A stretch of DNA of 64,000 bases from JAKOUY01 sp037045185 (lineage in GTDB: Bacteria; Actinomycetota; Acidimicrobiia; Acidimicrobiales; Ilumatobacteraceae): contig JBAOHQ010000014.1 in NCBI GenBank assembly GCA_037045185.1, forward strand, positions 62,001 to 126,000, written 5' to 3'. The position numbers and the translations under genes are program-made. Under the pieces are notes generated by a model, which did no database searches, was not told the DNA's origin, and saw nothing but the letters and a program-made list of their open reading frames with translations. Numbering within the stretch: position 1 is the first letter of the stretch; each line of letters begins with the position of its first letter. Below are positions 60,626 through 64,000 of this stretch, one piece after another.

Positions 60626-61525
60626 ATGGGAATCTGTGATGGACGGGTCGTCATCGTCACCGGCGCGGGGCGCGGCTTGGGCCGGGCCCACGCCCTGGCG
60701 TTCGCCGCCGAGGGCGCCGCCGTCGTGGTCAACGACGTCGGCGCCAGCCTCACCGGCGAGGGCGCCGATCTCTCCCCGGCCCAGGAGGTGGTGGCAGAGA
60801 TCGAGGCGATGGGTGGCCGCGCCGCGGTCAACGCCGACGACGTCAGCGACTGGGACGGCGCCGGGCGGATGGTCCGCCAGGCCATCGACACCTTCGGCGG
60901 ATTGGACACGCTGGTGTGCAATGCCGGCATCGTCCGTGACCGGATGATCGTCAACATGAGCGTCGACGAGTGGGACGCGGTCATGAAGGTGCACCTGCGT
61001 GGCATGTTCTGCCCGGTGCGCCACGCAGTGGACCACTGGCGGGCGCTGGCCAAGGCCGGCACGCCCGTGGAGGCCCGGGTGGTGACCACGTCGTCGGGCG
61101 CCGGGTTGTTCGGCAGCGTGTCGCAGGGCAACTACTCCGCCGCCAAGGCGGGCATCGCCGCATTCACCATCGTCGGCGCCGCCGAGCTGGGACGCTACGG
61201 CGTGAGGATGAACGGCATCGCCCCCTCGGCGCGCAGCCGGATGACCGAGGAGGCCTTCGCCGAGATGATGAAGCGCCCCGACTCCGGCTTCGACGCCATG
61301 GACCCGGCGAACGTGTCACCGCTGGTGGTCTGGCTGGGGTCGTCGGAGTGCGAGGTCTCCGGCCGCCTGTTCGAGTGCCAGGGTGGCCAGATCAGCGTGG
61401 CCGACGGGTGGCAGCACGGGGCCGTGTTCGACAAGGGATCGCGCATCGAGCCGCACGAGGTGGGCTCGATCGTTGCCGACCTGTTGCGCGAAGCCCCAGC
61501 ACCGGCGGTGGTGTACGGCGCCTGA
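60626..61525 (+). CDS. SDR family, (3R)-hydroxyacyl-CoA dehydrogenase-like
   Basis: The 299-residue protein starts at ATG 60626 (MGICDGRVVIVTGAGRGLGR). It has GAGRGLG, CNAGIVRDRM, TSSGAGLFGSVSQGNYSAAK with Ser, Tyr and Lys, and the long insert VVNDVGASLTGEGADLSPAQ typical of the multifunctional-enzyme-2 and 17-beta-HSD type 4 group. It probably oxidises a 3-hydroxyacyl-CoA in side-chain beta-oxidation. Site E lies in its promoter, linking it to the other steroid-type operons. Confidence 0.83.
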   Translation: MGICDGRVVIVTGAGRGLGRAHALAFAAEGAAVVVNDVGASLTGEGADLSPAQEVVAEIEAMGGRAAVNADDVSDWDGAGRMVRQAIDTFGGLDTLVCNAGIVRDRMIVNMSVDEWDAVMKVHLRGMFCPVRHAVDHWRALAKAGTPVEARVVTTSSGAGLFGSVSQGNYSAAKAGIAAFTIVGAAELGRYGVRMNGIAPSARSRMTEEAFAEMMKRPDSGFDAMDPANVSPLVVWLGSSECEVSGRLFECQGGQISVADGWQHGAVFDKGSRIEPHEVGSIVADLLREAPAPAVVYGA

Positions 61526-61531
61526 CCGCCG

Positions 61532-62326
61532 TCAGCGGGAGAGGTCGGGGCGGCGCAGGGCTCGGTTGGCCACCATCGCCGCGGCGAACATCACGGCGCC
61601 GCCCACCACCACCATGGTGCCGACGGCGTAGATCGCCGGGGTGACCCTCCGCTGAACGACGCTGAACAGGTAGACGGGCAGGGTGGTGTCCCGCGGGCCG
61701 CGCAGGCTGGCCGACAGGGCGACGTCGTCGAAGCTGAACGCCGCGGCCAGCAGTCCGCTTGACACGATGGCCGGGCGCAGATCAGGGAGCACCACGTCGC
61801 GCAGCATCTGCCAGCGGTTGGCCCCGAGGTCCAGCGCGGCTTCCTCCATCGCCCGGTCCGCACCGGCGGCGCGGGCCCCGACGACGAGCACCACGTACGC
61901 GCTGAGCAGGGCGACATGGGCCACGAGCATGGTCCGGAACCCGAAGCGCATCCCCACCAGCGGCAGGGCGACGGCGAGCCCGGTGGCGATGATGATCTCG
62001 GGCACGCCCACGCGCATCCCGGCCAGCACGCCCGACGCCCGGCGCATCCACATGGAGCGGCGGGCGGCGATCGCCGCCGTGGTGCCGACGAGCATCGCGC
62101 CGAGCGATGCCGCCGCGGCCAGCCGCGTGGAGACCCAGAACGAGCGGCGGATCTCCTGGCTGCGGGCGGCGTCGGCGAACCACCTGCCGGTGAAGCCACG
62201 CCAGGCGGTGCCCAGCGGGTTGTCGTTCACGCTGGCGTAGACGAGGTACGCCACGGGCAGGTACAGCACTGCCAGCAGCACCACGAGGGCGGCGCCGGCG
62301 AGGACCCCGACGCGTCGGTCACGCAT
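61532..62326 (-). CDS. ABC transporter permease (PotC-like)
   Basis: The 264-residue protein has about six membrane helices. The permease EAA loop that contacts the ATPase reads EEAALDLGANRWQMLRDVVL. It matches the PotC half of polyamine-type transporters. The start overlaps the stop of the other permease gene by 8 bp. The stop lies 6 bp from the convergent SDR stop. Polyamine is the usual substrate of the family, but others such as iron or organic cations occur. Confidence 0.87.
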   Translation of the reverse strand: MRDRRVGVLAGAALVVLLAVLYLPVAYLVYASVNDNPLGTAWRGFTGRWFADAARSQEIRRSFWVSTRLAAAASLGAMLVGTTAAIAARRSMWMRRASGVLAGMRVGVPEIIIATGLAVALPLVGMRFGFRTMLVAHVALLSAYVVLVVGARAAGADRAMEEAALDLGANRWQMLRDVVLPDLRPAIVSSGLLAAAFSFDDVALSASLRGPRDTTLPVYLFSVVQRRVTPAIYAVGTMVVVGGAVMFAAAMVANRALRRPDLSR

Positions 62327-63158
62327 GGCGGCTCACCACCCGACGCAAGGCCCATGATGCGGCGCCGACGATGGCGAACATGACCAGCATCGCCGCCACG
62401 ATGGCGCCGCCCAGCGGCTGGTCGCGGGTGGCGCCACGCTCGAACAGGATCTCGCCGAGCAGCAGCACCTTGCCCCCGCCCAGCACCGTGGGCACCACGA
62501 ACTCCCCCAACGACAACACCCCGACGACCACGGCCCCGGTCAGCACGCCGGGCGCGGCGAGTGGCAGCGTCACCGACGTGGTCTGGCGGAACCGCCGGGC
62601 GCCGAGGTCCAAGGCGGCATCCAGCACATTGGGCCCGACGCGGGCGACGGCCACGTAGGCGGGCAGGACGAACAGCGGGACGTAGGTGGCCACCATGCCG
62701 ATGAGCACGGCCGGCGGGTGGAACAGCAGGGCCCGCCCGGTGAGCGCCTTGATCGGGCCGTCGCTGCCGAGCAGTCCCTGCCAGGCGAAGATCCGCACGG
62801 TGAAGCTGACGAAGGAGGGGAACAGCAGGGCCAGCACGGCGCGGTCCCGCCATCGCTGGCTGAGCCGGCTGATGGCCAGCGCCGCCGGCGTGCCCAGGCC
62901 GACGCATAGGGCGACGGTCAGCGCCGACAGCGTGATCGAGCGCATCAGCACCGGCCGGTACAGCGGGCCGAACAAGGTCCGGTAGGACCGGATGGTTCCC
63001 GTCAGCGAGACGTCCTGGGTGACCACGCTCGTCCGCCCGAACGAGTACGCGACGAGAACGCCGATGGGCACCAGGCAGATCGCCGCGGCCAGCAGCCAGT
63101 CCGCCGCGGCCAGCGGCTTCAGCCGGAGGTTGGTCGGGTCACGCCGACTTGAACGCAT
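62319..63158 (-). CDS. ABC transporter permease (PotB-like)
   Basis: The 279-residue protein starts at ATG 63158 (MRSSRRDPTNLRLKPLAAAD). It has about six helices and an EAA loop LDAALDLGARRFRQTTSVTL. It pairs with the PotC-like permease downstream. The start lies inside the 3' end of the binding-protein gene (20-bp overlap), so all three are coupled. No ATPase gene is visible in the window; it probably lies beyond the right edge. Confidence 0.87.
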   Translation of the reverse strand: MRSSRRDPTNLRLKPLAAADWLLAAAICLVPIGVLVAYSFGRTSVVTQDVSLTGTIRSYRTLFGPLYRPVLMRSITLSALTVALCVGLGTPAALAISRLSQRWRDRAVLALLFPSFVSFTVRIFAWQGLLGSDGPIKALTGRALLFHPPAVLIGMVATYVPLFVLPAYVAVARVGPNVLDAALDLGARRFRQTTSVTLPLAAPGVLTGAVVVGVLSLGEFVVPTVLGGGKVLLLGEILFERGATRDQPLGGAIVAAMLVMFAIVGAASWALRRVVSRHA

Positions 63159-64000
63159 CCCACGCCGTGTCCCAGGCGGCCTGAGCCTCGCCGAGGAACT
63201 GGTGGTAGACCACCTTGTCCACCACCGCGGCCGGCGGATTGATGACCGGATTGTCGCGCAGCGCCTGGCTGATGGCGGTGTTGTCCGCCTGGACATACGG
63301 GGAGCTGACGGCGTTGATGAAGGCCGCGTACTGGGCCTGCTCCTCGAAGAAGTTGACGAACGCCCGGGCTAGGTCGTTGCGCGGGCCGTCGAGCACGACG
63401 AACCCCTCGAGGTAGCCCACCTGGCCCTCGCTCGGATCGACCCAGGCCACCTTCGGGTCGGCGGCCATCGCCGAGGCCGCGTCGTAGGCGTCACACATCG
63501 CCAGGACGGCGTCGCCGCTGACCACGGTCTTGCCCACCTCACCGGAGATGGCCAGCAGGCTGGGCTTGAGCGACTTCAGTTCAGCGACCGCGGCGTCGAG
63601 ATCGGCCTGCTCGATGCTGCTCGGGTCCTTGCCCAGCATCAGCAGGGTGGTGCCCATCACGCTGCGGATGTAGTCGAGCACGACCACCTTGCCGGCGTGC
63701 TCCTTGGCCGTGTCGAAGAACTCCCGCCACGAGGCCGGCGGCGTCGTCACCTGGTCGGTGCGGTACAGGATGCCCGTGCGCCCATGGTCCGTGGGGGCGA
63801 AGTACGTGTTGGTCGGGTCCCAGCCGTTGCCAAGGTACTGCGCCGACACATTGGCCAGGTTCGGCAGCGTGCCGATCGGCGCCATCACGTTCAGCGCGGT
63901 GAGTCGCGGGAAGGTGGTTCCGTCGACGAGGACGACGTCGATGTCGCCGCTGCGGTCCTTGGCCTTGGCCACGGTGTCGTCGTTCGAGGTCCAGGCGATC
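63139..64000 (-). CDS. Extracellular solute-binding protein, PotD-like (5' partial)
   Basis: The frame is open through the right edge, so the N-terminus and signal peptide are missing; 286 residues are visible, beginning IAWTSNDDTVAKAKDRSGDI. The pattern VLVDGTTFPRLTALNVMAPI, YFAPTDHGRTGILYRTDQV and YLEGFVVLDGPRNDLARAFV fits periplasmic-type binding proteins of the spermidine/putrescine family. It delivers substrate to the two permeases downstream. The substrate is inferred from the family only. Confidence 0.83.
   Translation of the reverse strand, partial: IAWTSNDDTVAKAKDRSGDIDVVLVDGTTFPRLTALNVMAPIGTLPNLANVSAQYLGNGWDPTNTYFAPTDHGRTGILYRTDQVTTPPASWREFFDTAKEHAGKVVVLDYIRSVMGTTLLMLGKDPSSIEQADLDAAVAELKSLKPSLLAISGEVGKTVVSGDAVLAMCDAYDAASAMAADPKVAWVDPSEGQVGYLEGFVVLDGPRNDLARAFVNFFEEQAQYAAFINAVSSPYVQADNTAISQALRDNPVINPPAAVVDKVVYHQFLGEAQAAWDTAWDAFKSA

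Overview
This is a GC-rich (roughly 70% by eye), densely packed bacterial chromosome segment. Gaps are mostly under 200 bp, and many genes join through ATGA, GTGA or TGATG overlaps. The gene content points to an actinobacterium that uses F420: three luciferase-like F420 oxidoreductases, an MmpL exporter, homologues of the mycobacterial steroid genes, and a threonine-rich wall protein with a sorting-like tail. My best guess is an Acidimicrobiia (Ilumatobacter-like) genome; this is inferred from style, not from a marker gene. No rRNA, tRNA, CRISPR array, prophage or transposase was seen.

The main theme is catabolism of a steroid or similar isoprenoid acid. For the last two steroid rings there are IpdA, IpdB and IpdC (1-2248), a FadA5/6-type thiolase (42953-44101), a FadE30-like dehydrogenase with a small partner (46794-48914) and a FadD3-like ligase (52251-53858). 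For the side chain there are a CYP142-like P450 (5114-6307), an alpha-methylacyl-CoA racemase (23539-24632), a FadD19-like ligase divergent from an EchA19-like crotonase (24629-27078), a FadE26/FadE27 pair (31682-33900), and three thiolase or aldolase-like proteins with DUF35 partners (28432-31605, 45083-46725). Further CoA ligases, CaiB transferases, SDRs, amidohydrolases and SnoaL-like proteins fill in. No ring A/B genes (KstD, KshA, HsaC) are visible.

Layout: 1-4364 Ipd operon, MaoC, MFS exporter; 4378-7551 minus-strand MerB-like protein, P450, CaiB; 7611-13822 F420 enzyme, SDR, secreted protein, HMG-CoA-synthase-like/OB fusion, thiolase, SnoaL; 13883-19227 MmpL-TetR and small redox genes; 19261-26212 minus-strand epimerase, SDRs, racemase, ligase; 26278-31605 crotonase, GGDEF protein, thiolase/DUF35 operon; 31682-38528 FadE pair, ligase, F420 enzyme, amidohydrolase, crotonase; 38429-40384 wall-anchored thioester-type protein; 40450-46725 deacylase, DinB, thiolase, SMP-30, thiolase/DUF35; 46794-51138 FadE pair, TetR, drug exporter; 51302-59264 Tat-exported dioxygenase and the FadD3 operon; 59461-61525 TauD dioxygenase and SDR; 61532-64000 polyamine-type ABC transporter, cut by the window edge.

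Three signals are not explained by the genes. (1) A 15-bp operator, CTGAC-N5-GTCAG, occurs at five promoters and marks out a likely TetR-type regulon. (2) Two families of palindromic intergenic elements occur: a 46-bp REP-like element in seven copies, and a long perfect hairpin in two copies with compensating base changes. (3) Six otherwise well-preserved genes carry seven frameshifts, most of them beside GCGC, which looks more like systematic sequence error than gene decay.
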